Assembly (NCBI RefSeq): GCF_004138205.1
Contig: NZ_RXNQ01000012.1
Coordinates: forward strand, 1 to 59,157
DNA from: Pedobacter sp. SYP-B3415
GTDB taxonomy: Bacteria; Bacteroidota; Bacteroidia; Sphingobacteriales; Sphingobacteriaceae
Length of the DNA: 59,157 nt
Direction of reading: 5' to 3'
The position numbers and the translations under genes are program-made. Under the pieces are notes generated by a model. The model searched no databases. It saw nothing but the letters and a program-made list of their open reading frames with translations, and was not told where the DNA came from. Below are positions 22,782-31,514 of the stretch, piece after piece (positions within the stretch are counted from its first letter, which is position 1; each line of letters opens with the position of its first letter).

Positions 22782-24149
22782 ATGAAAAGACTGAAATTAG
22801 CGGCGATTGTGCCGGGGCTTATGTTGCTCCTTGCCGTTACCACGACTCAAAAAGTCATGGCACAAGACGAAGAGGTTTCGATGCAAACCTTTTATGACGA
22901 GTTATCGCCCTATGGCACCTGGATTCAGGATCCGGAGTACGGATATGTATGGCGGCCTGATGTAGATCAGGGCGAGTTCAGGCCGTACTATTCGAATGGT
23001 CGTTGGGTAATGACCGATTATGGTAACACCTGGGTTTCAAATTACGATTGGGGTTGGGCACCGTTTCATTATGGTCGCTGGGTTTACAATCGCTATAATA
23101 CCTGGCTTTGGATACCGGATACAACCTGGGGACCGGCGTGGGTAGATTGGAGAAGCGGTGGCGGATATTACGGCTGGGCTCCGATGGGACCGTCGATAAA
23201 CATCAATATCAGCATAGGTCGCAGGTACCGTGTTCCTGATTACTGCTGGAATTTCATCCCTCAGCGTCAGATCTATTACAGCTCCTATCCGAGATATTAT
23301 GCCGGTAGAAACGTAACGATCATCCGTAATACGACGATAATTAATAACACTTATATTAACAACAGGCGCACCTATTATACCGGGCCACGCGCTGATGAGA
23401 TCAGACGAGCCACGAATCAGGATGTTCGTGTATACAGCGTAAACCGCAGCAGCAGACCTGGCTCTACGAGGATTTCAAACAATACTGTTAATATTTATAA
23501 CCCAAGGCCGACACGTGGTGTCGACAACCGGAATGCTGCACCAAGAAATGTCGTTGCAGGCAACATCAGCGACGCCCGTCCGGGTCGCGGCAACAGCAGA
23601 GGGGCAACAGCTGAACGCCGTACCTGGAGTATGAACCGCGATGGAAACGCTTCAGCAAGCAGACCGTCGAGAGTTGAAGGCAGCCGCGGGGAAGAGCGGA
23701 CCGAAGGAGCACGTCCATGGTCACTGAACCGTAACCGCAGTAACGAGGGAAACAGCGGTGCAAGACCTGAAAGAATGGAACGTGGCGAATCAGGCAACAG
23801 GATTGCTGACCGTATGCAATCTGGAAGCACACTGGAAGGCAGGGGTAATACTGATCGTGCAGAGCGCCCTCAACGTATGCAGGCACCCGAACGCAGAGAA
23901 ATGCCCCAGCGCATGCAAGCGCCTGAACGCCGCGAAGCTCCGCAGCGCATGGAAGCACCACAGAGGCGTGAAGCACCACAAAGGATGGAAGCACCACAGC
24001 GCATGGAAGCACCGCAAAGGCGTGAGGCACCGCAGCGCATGGATGCACCTCAGCGAAGCGAAGGCCGTTCAATGGGCGGCGGCGAGAGCCGGTCGCGTGG
24101 CGGAGATAACGGCGGCGGCGGAAGGCCATCCCGCGGAGGAAGAGGATAA
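22782..24149 (+). CDS. Secreted DUF6600-type protein with a repetitive charged tail
   Basis: A 455-residue exported protein of unknown function. The signal peptide MKRLKLAAIVPGLMLLLAV is followed by a Trp/Tyr/Gly-rich domain of repeated motifs such as LSPYGTWIQDPEYGYVWRP, WVMTDYGNTWVSNYDWGWAP and YGRWVYNRYNTWLWIP, which fits DUF6600. After an Asn/Thr-rich linker (IIRNTTIINNTYINN) the last 250 residues are low-complexity, rich in Arg, Asn and Gly. Near residues 363-427 they run in near-exact units alternating QRMEAPQ-type and RREAP-type, ending in an RGG-rich tail. The repeats suggest an extended basic segment that could bind polyanions or cell-surface glycans; this is inference. A strong terminator follows. 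The long antisense frames here are artefacts of the repeats. Confidence 0.75.
   Translation: MKRLKLAAIVPGLMLLLAVTTTQKVMAQDEEVSMQTFYDELSPYGTWIQDPEYGYVWRPDVDQGEFRPYYSNGRWVMTDYGNTWVSNYDWGWAPFHYGRWVYNRYNTWLWIPDTTWGPAWVDWRSGGGYYGWAPMGPSININISIGRRYRVPDYCWNFIPQRQIYYSSYPRYYAGRNVTIIRNTTIINNTYINNRRTYYTGPRADEIRRATNQDVRVYSVNRSSRPGSTRISNNTVNIYNPRPTRGVDNRNAAPRNVVAGNISDARPGRGNSRGATAERRTWSMNRDGNASASRPSRVEGSRGEERTEGARPWSLNRNRSNEGNSGARPERMERGESGNRIADRMQSGSTLEGRGNTDRAERPQRMQAPERREMPQRMQAPERREAPQRMEAPQRREAPQRMEAPQRMEAPQRREAPQRMDAPQRSEGRSMGGGESRSRGGDNGGGGRPSRGGRG
23866..24060 (+). repeat. In-gene tandem repeat encoding QRMEAP / RREAP units
   Basis: About 195 bases inside the DUF6600 gene consist of imperfect 15-21 base units encoding alternating QRM(Q/E)AP(E/Q) and RR(E)AP blocks, roughly ten in all. 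Unit number is likely to vary between strains by slippage or recombination. Confidence 0.8.
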
Positions 24150-24168
24150 ACTAAGCACACCATAATCA

Positions 24169-24192
24169 GGCCGGCAATTGCCGGCCTTTTTT
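24169..24192 (+). terminator. Intrinsic terminator of the DUF6600 gene
   Basis: The 18-base perfect palindrome GGCCGGCAATTGCCGGCC (24169-24186) is followed by six T residues. Confidence 0.9.
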
Positions 24193-24194
24193 AT

Positions 24195-24202
24195 TACCTT
24201 TG
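24195..24202 (+). promoter_or_regulatory. -7 promoter element, probably for prfC
   Basis: TACCTTTG fits TAnnTTTG, directly after the upstream terminator and about 80 bases before the prfC ATG. A -33 element at the usual spacing is not evident. Confidence 0.4.
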
Positions 24203-24282
24203 CCGGTCGCAAGCTGTTCAGAATGCCCGATTTGGCGTTCATTAATTAAGCGCAGCTCCATCTTTAGTGTGTTATTCGCAAC

Positions 24283-25866
24283 ATGGCCAATCCGGAAATA
24301 GAAAAAAGAAAAACTTTTGCCATTATCAGTCACCCCGATGCGGGCAAGACGACCCTAACCGAGAAGTTTCTGCTTTTTGGCGGCGCTATCAATACTGCCG
24401 GCGCGGTTAAGAGAAACAAAGCCAACCAGAGCAATACTTCGGACTTTATGGAAATCGAAAAGCAACGCGGTATATCTGTTGCAACTTCGGTGATGGGATT
24501 TGAATACAGCGGGAAGCGCATCAACATCCTGGATACCCCGGGGCACAAAGATTTTGCCGAGGATACCTATCGAACCTTATCGGCTGTTGACAGCGTAATC
24601 CTTGTTGTTGATTGTGTAAAAGGTGTAGAGGAACAAACCGAAAAGCTTATGTCGGTTTGCCGCATGAGAAATACACCGGTTATTATATTCATCAACAAGA
24701 TGGACCGTGAGGGCAAAGATCCTTTTGATCTGCTCGATGAGATAGAAGAAAAACTTAATATCAGCCTTTGTCCGCTTTCATGGCCAATCGGCCAGGGACA
24801 TACCTTTAAAGGCGTGTACAGTATTTTTAATAAACATCTTAATCTTTTCCAACCGGATAAAACAAAGGTGACGGAATCTGTTATCCAGGTCGGCGATCTG
24901 GGCGATCCTGCGCTGAAAGAACATCTTCGCGATCAGGAGATCAAAACGCTTCAGGACGATCTTGAACTGGTGGAAGGTATTTATGGCAACATTGATCAGA
25001 ACATGTATGCCGAGGGATTGCTGGCGCCTGTGTTTTTTGGCAGCGCGATTAACAACTTCGGGATCAAAGAATTGCTTGATACATTTATTACGATTGCACC
25101 AAGTCCGCGCGACCGGCCTGCCGAAGAACGCGTTGTTGGTGTGGATGAAAAAAATTTCACAGGCTTCGTGTTTAAAATTCACGCAAACCTCGATCCGAAA
25201 CACAGGGACAGAATTGCCTTTCTTCGCATCTGTTCGGGTAAGTTTGAGCGCAACAGGTTCTATTATCACACCAGACAAGACAAAAAGTTAAAGTTTGCCA
25301 ACCCAATGGATTTCATGGCAAATGAAAAGAGTATTGTGGACGAGGCATGGCCCGGTGACGTTGTCGGACTTTACGACAGCGGTAACTTCAAGATCGGTGA
25401 TACGTTAACTGAAGGCGAAAAACTGCAGTTCAAAGGTATTCCAAGCTTTTCACCGTCGATATTCAAAGAGGTTGAAAACATGGACCCGATGCGTACCAAG
25501 CAGCTGGAAAAAGGAATTGAACAACTGACCGACGAAGGGGTTGCGCAACTGTTTGTCATGCAGCCAGGAAACCGGAAAGTAATTGGGGCAGTTGGCGAAC
25601 TTCAGTTTGAGGTGATCAACTTTCGGCTGGAGCACGAGTACGGCGCAAAGTGTCGCTTCAGAACGCTGACTTATAGCCGTTCGAGCTGGGTTACTTCATC
25701 TGACCGGAAGAAGCTTGAAGAGTTTTTGAAAAGGAAACAGCAGCACATCGGTGTTGATAAGGAGGGAAACCCGGCCTATCTTGCCGATAACGATTATATG
25801 ATCAACCTGACCAAACAGGACTATCCCGACATTGAGTTTCACAAAACGAGCGAATTTAAATCGTGA
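24283..25866 (+). CDS. prfC: Peptide chain release factor 3
   Basis: RF3 is a translational GTPase that removes RF1/RF2 from the ribosome after termination. The 527-residue product has the GTPase motifs [14 protein letters not shown] (G1, residues 15-28), [14 protein letters not shown] (G3) and [11 protein letters not shown] (G4), and the RF3-type effector region [19 protein letters not shown]. Domains II and III follow ([40 protein letters not shown]). Length is typical. It has its own likely promoter after the DUF6600 terminator and converges on an aminotransferase gene, with an unusual double palindrome between them. Confidence 0.96.
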   Translation: MANPEIEKRKTFAIISHPDAGKTTLTEKFLLFGGAINTAGAVKRNKANQSNTSDFMEIEKQRGISVATSVMGFEYSGKRINILDTPGHKDFAEDTYRTLSAVDSVILVVDCVKGVEEQTEKLMSVCRMRNTPVIIFINKMDREGKDPFDLLDEIEEKLNISLCPLSWPIGQGHTFKGVYSIFNKHLNLFQPDKTKVTESVIQVGDLGDPALKEHLRDQEIKTLQDDLELVEGIYGNIDQNMYAEGLLAPVFFGSAINNFGIKELLDTFITIAPSPRDRPAEERVVGVDEKNFTGFVFKIHANLDPKHRDRIAFLRICSGKFERNRFYYHTRQDKKLKFANPMDFMANEKSIVDEAWPGDVVGLYDSGNFKIGDTLTEGEKLQFKGIPSFSPSIFKEVENMDPMRTKQLEKGIEQLTDEGVAQLFVMQPGNRKVIGAVGELQFEVINFRLEHEYGAKCRFRTLTYSRSSWVTSSDRKKLEEFLKRKQQHIGVDKEGNPAYLADNDYMINLTKQDYPDIEFHKTSEFKS

Positions 25867-25894
25867 TTTCGTAAAACTTTTTGTTTTTTAACTT

Positions 25895-25927
25895 AAAGTT
25901 GGTAACTTTACGAAAGTTACCAACTTT
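25895..25927. repeat. Perfect 15-bp inverted repeat made of four AAAGTT/AACTTT words
   Basis: AAAGTTGGTAACTTT (25895-25909), ACG, then its exact reverse complement AAAGTTACCAACTTT (25913-25927). Each arm is itself a near-palindrome, so the site contains four alternating AAAGTT/AACTTT half-sites. It lies between convergent prfC and aminotransferase genes. It could be a terminator for both, although it is AT-rich and has no T-tract, or a protein-binding or repeat element. Confidence 0.8.
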
Positions 25928-25961
25928 GCAGGACTCGAACTATGCCCATGCCGGGCCGTTG

Positions 25962-27224
25962 TCAATTCGGGAAACTTAGCTGCCTTAAGGCCGCTTCGAT
26001 GCGGGGTAACATCTCTTTGATATCATTCAGTGTACACGCCCCGACAGATGCGCGGAACCAGGGCATGTCTGCGCTGTTTCCAAAGGCAGAGAACGGAACA
26101 AATGCAGCACGCGCCTCCCGTATCAGGTAAAAATTCACATCGGCGCTTGTCTTGAGGAGCGTTCCATCCGGCGTAGCCGCACCGATATAATCAAGTTTTA
26201 TCGTTAAGTAGATGGCGCCCATAGGCTCAACAGCATCTACCTTTAGCCCGGCCTGTTTCAGGCTTTTGAACCCCTCAAAAAGGGCATTGAGTGATTCTCT
26301 GATCTTTAACTTGAATAGGGACAAAAATGTGTCAACCTGCGCTTCATTGTTATAAAAACTGGCTGCCGCAACCTGCTCAGATTTCGGGGCCCAGGCACCA
26401 ACATGACCCAATATTGCTTTCATCTTTGACACGACCTCTTCCGGACCGAATGCCCAACCTACCCGTACTCCGGTAGCTGCAAGGCTTTTGGAAATTCCAT
26501 CAATATAGATTGTATATGGCTTCAGTTCCGGCACCAGCGTAACTGGATCCACATGTTCCCGGCCAAAAGTCAGCAATGAATAAATCTGGTCATAGAGGAT
26601 ATATAGTGGTTTTTCACCAGAACTTCTGGTTTGATTTTCCTCGACCACCAGCTCACAGATTTGCTTCAGTTGTTCTTTTTCGAACATGGTTCCCGTCGGG
26701 TTTAATGGTGAACACAGGGCAAGCATGGTCGCGCCCTTTAAATGCGGCCTGATTTGATCGGCAGTAGGCATGAAGTCTGTGTCGGCCGTGGTAACAATGT
26801 CAATCCCTTCTGCACCCGAGAGGTGACAGTAATGATTGTTATTCCAGGAAGGTGCCGGATAAATAACCTTATCACCCGGATCTACGAGGGCAAGGTACGT
26901 TGCGTAGATGAGGGGTCTGGACCCTCCTGCAATCAGGATCTGTCCCGTCGAATAGTCCAGCTGATAGCGGCTTGCAAGTATCTGCTGTACCGTTTCTCTC
27001 AAGGGCAATATACCGTCGGCAGGCGGATAATTGGTTTGATGGTTACGGTATGCGGCAACGACCTCCTGCTCAAGGGCTTCAGGTATCGGATAAATTGCAG
27101 GATCAAAGTCTCCGATCGTAAGGTTGGCGATATCTTCACCCTTACGCTTCATATCGTTCACCTCGTTTCCGATCTTAATGATCTCAGACCCGATCAGGGT
27201 GCTGGCCAGTGTTGAAACATTCAT
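25962..27224 (-). CDS. Pyridoxal-phosphate-dependent aminotransferase (class I/II)
   Basis: A 420-residue fold-type I aminotransferase. Visible elements: the substrate-binding NYPPADGILPLRETV, the cofactor-phosphate loop AGGSRPLIYATYLAL, CSPLNPTGTMF with the conserved Asn, YILYDQIYSLL with the Asp/Tyr that bind the pyridine ring, the Schiff-base lysine in IDGISKSLAATGVRVGW, and a C-terminal Arg (PWFRASVGAC) for the substrate carboxylate. It resembles aspartate or aromatic aminotransferases, but the exact substrate cannot be read from sequence. A perfect -7 element TATCTTTG lies on the complement of 27245-27252, so it is a separate unit from the arg operon 114 bases upstream. Confidence 0.88.
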   Translation of the reverse strand: MNVSTLASTLIGSEIIKIGNEVNDMKRKGEDIANLTIGDFDPAIYPIPEALEQEVVAAYRNHQTNYPPADGILPLRETVQQILASRYQLDYSTGQILIAGGSRPLIYATYLALVDPGDKVIYPAPSWNNNHYCHLSGAEGIDIVTTADTDFMPTADQIRPHLKGATMLALCSPLNPTGTMFEKEQLKQICELVVEENQTRSSGEKPLYILYDQIYSLLTFGREHVDPVTLVPELKPYTIYIDGISKSLAATGVRVGWAFGPEEVVSKMKAILGHVGAWAPKSEQVAAASFYNNEAQVDTFLSLFKLKIRESLNALFEGFKSLKQAGLKVDAVEPMGAIYLTIKLDYIGAATPDGTLLKTSADVNFYLIREARAAFVPFSAFGNSADMPWFRASVGACTLNDIKEMLPRIEAALRQLSFPN

Positions 27225-27244
27225 GCTTTCTGGTTTGAATGCGC

Positions 27245-27252
27245 CAAAGATA
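27245..27252 (-). promoter_or_regulatory. -7 promoter element of the aminotransferase gene
   Basis: On the minus strand TATCTTTG fits TAnnTTTG, with 20 bases between it and the ATG at 27224. It lies in the gap after argH, so the aminotransferase need not depend on the arg operon promoter. Confidence 0.5.
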
Positions 27253-27337
27253 CGAAATTGCTCAGCGGCGTGCCGATTTCAATGTCACTCCCCGCAAAAT
27301 GAGGCCTATAACCGTGGGACCCGCCGATGGCAAAGGC

Positions 27338-28669
27338 TCAGCTTACCAGGTCTTCTAAGGCCGCGCGCACACCGGCAAAACCAAACTGGCCCAGCACAGC
27401 CTGCATCATTTCGGCAATCTGCTCGTTTTGCAGGTTGCCAATGCTGCCTTCGTGCGTATGGTTAAGTGTTGTGGCAGGATTGAATGTCCCGTTCTCGATA
27501 CTCTCACCAACTTCTTTATATGCCTCGCGGAAGGGAACACCTTTCAGTGCCAGCTCATTAACCACTTCTACGCTGAACAGGTAGCTGTATTTCGCATCAT
27601 CAAGAATGTTGTTCTTTATCTCAATATGCCCGAGCATAAATTCTGTGATCTCCAGGCATTCTTTCAGGCTTGTAATGGCAGGAAAGAGGTTCTCTTTCAG
27701 CAGCTGTAAATCGCGGTGATAGCCGGATGGGAGGTTGGTTGTCATCATGGCAATCTCGTTCGGCAGCGCCTGAATTTTGTTACATCTTGACCGGACCAGC
27801 TCGAACACGTCAGGATTCTTTTTGTGGGGCATAATGCTGGATCCTGTAGTCAGTTCGGCCGGGAAACTGATAAAGCCGAAGTTCTGATTAATAAACAGGC
27901 AGACATCCATAGCCAGTTTGGCCAGCGTCGCGGCGACAGAGGACATGGCCTGTCCGAGAATACGTTCCGTTTTTCCGCGGCCCATCTGTGCATAAACCAC
28001 ATTATGATTCAGGCTGGCGAAGCCAAGCAGTTCTGTGGTCATAGTCCGGTTTAACGGAAATGATGAGCCATAACCAGCTGCTGAACCGAGCGGATTTTTG
28101 TTACAAACCTTCCAGGCGGCAAGCATAAGCTCCATATCATCTACCAGGCTTTCTGCGTAAGCGCCAAACCAAAGTCCGAAAGATGATGGCATAGCAATCT
28201 GCAAATGGGTATAGCCGGGAAGAAGTTTATCCTTGTGTGTTTCGCTGAGCTGCTGCAGGCGCCTGAAGAGAGACTCGGTTAAACCAACCATGTCCTCGAT
28301 CGCGTCCCGGAAAAACAGCTTCAAGTCTACAAGAACCTGGTCATTGCGTGACCTTCCGCTATGTATCTTTTTGCCTGCTTCGCCGACACGTTGCGTAAGC
28401 AGCCACTCAACCTGAGAATGGACATCTTCAACAGCTTCGTCGATTCTGAAGTCGCCGCTTTCAACCTCCCGGTGAATATTTTTAAGCTCGGTCTGAACCA
28501 GATTTAAATCTTCCGCAGTAAGCAGTCCGATACTTTCGAGCATTCGGGTATGAGCCAGCGAACCGAGCACATCAGCTTTAGCAAGCAGAAGGTCCATCTC
28601 GCGGTCCTGACCTACAGTAAATCGCTCTACGAACTTATCTACATCAGTATTCTTTTGCCAGATCTTCAT
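27338..28669 (-). CDS. argH: Argininosuccinate lyase
   Basis: ArgH splits argininosuccinate into arginine and fumarate, the last step of arginine synthesis. The 443-residue product belongs to the fumarase/aspartase superfamily and carries the signature TGSSIMPHKKNPDVFEL, with the flexible catalytic serine loop, the upstream VDVHSQVEWLLTQRVGE-like segment (EDVHSQVEWLL), SGRSRNDQVLVDLKLF, and PGYTHLQIAMPSSFG. Length is slightly shorter than E. coli ArgH (457). It is the last gene of the arg operon, 9 bases after argE. Confidence 0.96.
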   Translation of the reverse strand: MKIWQKNTDVDKFVERFTVGQDREMDLLLAKADVLGSLAHTRMLESIGLLTAEDLNLVQTELKNIHREVESGDFRIDEAVEDVHSQVEWLLTQRVGEAGKKIHSGRSRNDQVLVDLKLFFRDAIEDMVGLTESLFRRLQQLSETHKDKLLPGYTHLQIAMPSSFGLWFGAYAESLVDDMELMLAAWKVCNKNPLGSAAGYGSSFPLNRTMTTELLGFASLNHNVVYAQMGRGKTERILGQAMSSVAATLAKLAMDVCLFINQNFGFISFPAELTTGSSIMPHKKNPDVFELVRSRCNKIQALPNEIAMMTTNLPSGYHRDLQLLKENLFPAITSLKECLEITEFMLGHIEIKNNILDDAKYSYLFSVEVVNELALKGVPFREAYKEVGESIENGTFNPATTLNHTHEGSIGNLQNEQIAEMMQAVLGQFGFAGVRAALEDLVS

Positions 28670-28678
28670 TTTATTCGC

Positions 28679-29746
28679 TTATTTGCCGTTTATAACAGGT
28701 TTCAACATATTTATATACCCTTCAACACCGCCAGCTACCTCGGCTACATAGATGAATTCATCGGCCATGTGTGAACGGCCTGAAAAACCGGGGCCGACCT
28801 TTACCGAAGGTATACTCAAAAGTGCCTGATCTGACGTAGTTGGTGAACCGTAAGTCGTTCTGCCAAGTGCAATCCCCGATTTTACTACCGGATGATCTTT
28901 ATCTATAGATGATGGTTTAAGCCTGATGGATCGTGGCTTGACCTCACAGTCAACGTTTGCCCGGATAATTTCAAGTACTTCTTCATTTGTATATGCATCT
29001 GTGACCCTGACATCGACCGTAAACGTGCAATTTGCAGGAACGACATTATGTTGAGACCCAGCATTAATGATGGTAACAGTCATTTTTAGCGGACCAAAAA
29101 CCTCCGAAACCTTTGGAAACCGGTAGTTTCTGAACCACTCAATATCTTTCAGCGCTTTGTAAATAGCGTTCTCTCCTTCTTCGCGCGCAGCGTGCCCCGC
29201 CTTACCAAGTGATGTACAATCGAGAACAAGAAGTCCGCGTTCGGCAATCGCCAGGTTCATTTCCGTCGGCTCACCAACGATGCCAAATTCCAGATCGCCC
29301 AAATCGGGAAGAACCAGTTCAAGACCATTGTTGCCGGATATCTCTTCTTCTGCGGTTGCGGCCAGGCAAATGTTATAGCTGAGGTTTTCCTGTTCATAGA
29401 AGTAGAGGAACGTACCGATTAATGAGACCAGGCACCCCCCCGCATCATTACTGCCAAGGCCAAAAAGTTTATCGTCTTCGATTGCCGCATCATATGGATC
29501 GCGGGTGTAGCCGGAATTGGGCTTAACCGTATCATGATGCGAGTTTAATAACACGGTTGGCTTTTTCGGATCGAAATATTTGTTATAAGCCCAGACATTG
29601 TTGAGTTTCCGGTTTACCGGGATTCCGCGTTCCTGAAGAAATTGAGCGATCAGATTTGCTGTGCGGTCTTCCTCTTTACTGAAAGACTGGATGCGGATAA
29701 GCTGACGCAGCAGATCGAGCGCCTCTTTTTGTATGGTTTGCAGCAT
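28679..29746 (-). CDS. argE: M20-family N-acyl-amino-acid deacylase (ArgE role)
   Basis: A 355-residue M20 zinc hydrolase with the metal and catalytic motifs LLNSHHDTVKPNSGY, GLGSNDAGGCLVSLIGTF, CLAATAEEEISGNNGLE (catalytic and ligand Glu), GIVGEPTEMNLAIAERGLL, and a C-terminal SGRSHMADEF. A dimerisation domain lies in the middle (KAGHAAREEGENAIYKAL). In a pathway that uses an acylornithine carbamoyltransferase, its substrate should be N-acyl-citrulline rather than acylornithine. Given Val90 in the carbamoyltransferase, N-succinylcitrulline is the prediction. It lies between proC and argH in the operon. A DapE-type succinyl-diaminopimelate role is the main alternative, but the context argues for arginine synthesis. 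Confidence 0.88.
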   Translation of the reverse strand: MLQTIQKEALDLLRQLIRIQSFSKEEDRTANLIAQFLQERGIPVNRKLNNVWAYNKYFDPKKPTVLLNSHHDTVKPNSGYTRDPYDAAIEDDKLFGLGSNDAGGCLVSLIGTFLYFYEQENLSYNICLAATAEEEISGNNGLELVLPDLGDLEFGIVGEPTEMNLAIAERGLLVLDCTSLGKAGHAAREEGENAIYKALKDIEWFRNYRFPKVSEVFGPLKMTVTIINAGSQHNVVPANCTFTVDVRVTDAYTNEEVLEIIRANVDCEVKPRSIRLKPSSIDKDHPVVKSGIALGRTTYGSPTTSDQALLSIPSVKVGPGFSGRSHMADEFIYVAEVAGGVEGYINMLKPVINGK

Positions 29747-29787
29747 AATTTTTTTGTTCGGTTCTATGCCATCGGCACAGAGCCGGT

Positions 29788-30591
29788 TTATTCTTTTGTA
29801 TACAGGCTTCCGGCTTTGTCAGCTGAAAGTTTGATGCCTTTAATGAGTGATGAACTAAAGCCGTTATGCTCCATTTCGTTAAGTCCGGCAATGGTACAAC
29901 CTTTTGGCGAAGTTACTTTATCTATCTCTGATTCGGGATGGCTTTGGTGTAATAATAACAAATCTGCAGCACCCTTTGCGGTCTGAACAGCCATTTTAAG
30001 CGCTTCGTCAGCATGAAAACCGATTTCAACACCTCCCTGGGATGCTGCGCGGATAGCGCGAAGAAAAAATGCCGTTCCGCAGGCGCACAAGGCAGTGGCA
30101 GAGGTCATCAGTTCTTCATTGATCTTTACCACGGCTCCCACTGTTTCAAACATCCGCATAACATCTGCTATGTTCTCTGCAGAAGCGTTGTCGCTGGCAA
30201 TACACGTCATTGACTGGCCAATGGCTATCGCGGTATTCGGCATGGCCCTGACGACCTGAACAGATGTACCCAGCTGCTCTCTGACAGCAGCACAGCTTAC
30301 CCCGGAGATAACCGAAATAAACACATGGTCCGGGCGCACCTGCGGAATGATGTCTTCGAGCACATTGTTCAGCTGCTGGGGCAGCACTGCCAGAATCACG
30401 ACTTCTGCATTTGAAACTGCTGCAGCGTTGTCTGAAGACACATTAAACCCTTCTTCTGCGTAGGCGCTGAGATGGTTGAGGTTCCGCCTGGTCAGGGTAA
30501 TGCCGGATGCAACCGCATAGTTTGCCTTAACAAGGCCCCTGGCGAGCGAAAGACCAATGTTGCCGCTTCCGATAATTGCTATTTTTTTCAT
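29788..30591 (-). CDS. proC: Pyrroline-5-carboxylate reductase
   Basis: ProC reduces pyrroline-5-carboxylate to proline with NAD(P)H. The 267-residue product has the Rossmann motif IAIIGSGNIGLSLARGL at its start, VVILAVLPQQL, SVISGVSCAAVREQLG, VVRAMPNTAIAIGQSMTCI, and the C-terminal family block VTSPKGCTIAGLNEMEHNGF, which matches the ProC signature. Its place inside an arginine operon is typical of Bacteroidota and links proline and arginine synthesis, which share glutamate-derived semialdehyde chemistry. It lies 42 bases before argE and 113 bases after argB; that longer gap shows nothing notable. Confidence 0.95.
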   Translation of the reverse strand: MKKIAIIGSGNIGLSLARGLVKANYAVASGITLTRRNLNHLSAYAEEGFNVSSDNAAAVSNAEVVILAVLPQQLNNVLEDIIPQVRPDHVFISVISGVSCAAVREQLGTSVQVVRAMPNTAIAIGQSMTCIASDNASAENIADVMRMFETVGAVVKINEELMTSATALCACGTAFFLRAIRAASQGGVEIGFHADEALKMAVQTAKGAADLLLLHQSHPESEIDKVTSPKGCTIAGLNEMEHNGFSSSLIKGIKLSADKAGSLYTKE

Positions 30592-30704
30592 GGTTCGGTA
30601 TGTAGGTTCCGGCAGTGACCGGAGGTTGTTTAGTTTCAGGTTTACTCAGCCGCAGGCAGCTATCAGGCGGCGACAGCCATTCTTCGTCAATCTGACTTCA
30701 GAAG

Positions 30705-31499
30705 CTATCCGATCATTCTGGTGCCAAACCTGGCGCTGCTTAGTTCGCTCAGTTCGTCGGCTTTCCCAATATAAACGGCTTCAACACCTTTTTTAATGGC
30801 CTCGAAAGCATTGTGCAGCTTGGGGATCATTCCGCCGGCTACCGTTCCGTCGGCTTTGAGCGACTCAAACTCTGCAGCTCTAATCTCGCGTACCACCGTA
30901 TCGTCATCATTCACATCGCGAAGCACACCTTTCTTTTCAAAGCAGTACACCAGGCTGGTATCGAACAACGTAGACATGCCAACGGCCAGCGCCGAAGCAA
31001 TGGTGTCTGCGTTCGTATTCAATAACTGGGTGTCGCCATCATGGGTAATGGCACAACATACCGGTACAAGACCGGCCTGAAGCAGGCTGGAGAGTGTGTC
31101 GGCCGCAATGGCATCATCACCCAGATCACCCACAAAGCCATAGTCAATGTCGCCCACCGGCCGTTTCGTAGCTCGGATGATATTCCCGTCAGCACCACTC
31201 AGCCCGATCGCATTGCAACCGCGAGCCTGAAGTTGTGCAACCATATTTTTGTTGATCAGTCCGGCATACACCATCGTTACGACACGAAGCATCTCAATAT
31301 CAGTAACGCGCCTGCCTTCAACCATGGTAGCTTCAATACCGAGAGATTTCGCCATGTCGGTTGCTACCTTACCGCCTCCATGCACCAGAATCTTATAACC
31401 TGGCAGGGCAGTAAAGTCCTGAAGAAAATTATGCAGATTCTCAGAATTGTCTATGACGTTTCCGCCGATCTTGATAATTGTAAGTTTCTCTTTGTTCAT
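30705..31499 (-). CDS. argB: N-acylglutamate kinase (acetyl- or succinylglutamate)
   Basis: ArgB phosphorylates the gamma-carboxylate of N-acylglutamate. The 264-residue amino-acid-kinase fold starts with TIIKIGGNVIDNSENL, followed by YKILVHGGGKVATDMAKSLG, the acyl-binding region FVEGRRVTD-like (TMVEGRRVTDIEML), NAIGLSGADGNIIRATKR and VPVCCAITHDG, then LLNTNADTIASALAVG and GGMIPKLHNAFEAIKKGV. All catalytic segments are present. The first lysine is in IKIGGN. No N-terminal helix typical of arginine-inhibited hexameric enzymes is seen, so feedback control by arginine is doubtful. It lies 15 bases after the carbamoyltransferase gene. Whether the acyl group is acetyl or succinyl cannot be told from this protein alone. 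Confidence 0.93.
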   Translation of the reverse strand: MNKEKLTIIKIGGNVIDNSENLHNFLQDFTALPGYKILVHGGGKVATDMAKSLGIEATMVEGRRVTDIEMLRVVTMVYAGLINKNMVAQLQARGCNAIGLSGADGNIIRATKRPVGDIDYGFVGDLGDDAIAADTLSSLLQAGLVPVCCAITHDGDTQLLNTNADTIASALAVGMSTLFDTSLVYCFEKKGVLRDVNDDDTVVREIRAAEFESLKADGTVAGGMIPKLHNAFEAIKKGVEAVYIGKADELSELSSARFGTRMIG

Positions 31500-31514
31500 G
31501 ACCTGTCGGGAGTA

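Noticed and set aside
23566..24129. Long antisense open frame (187 codons) and other overlapping frames over the DUF6600 gene
   Set aside because: They arise from the repetitive, GC-rich tail of the sense gene and have no recognisable domain or start context.
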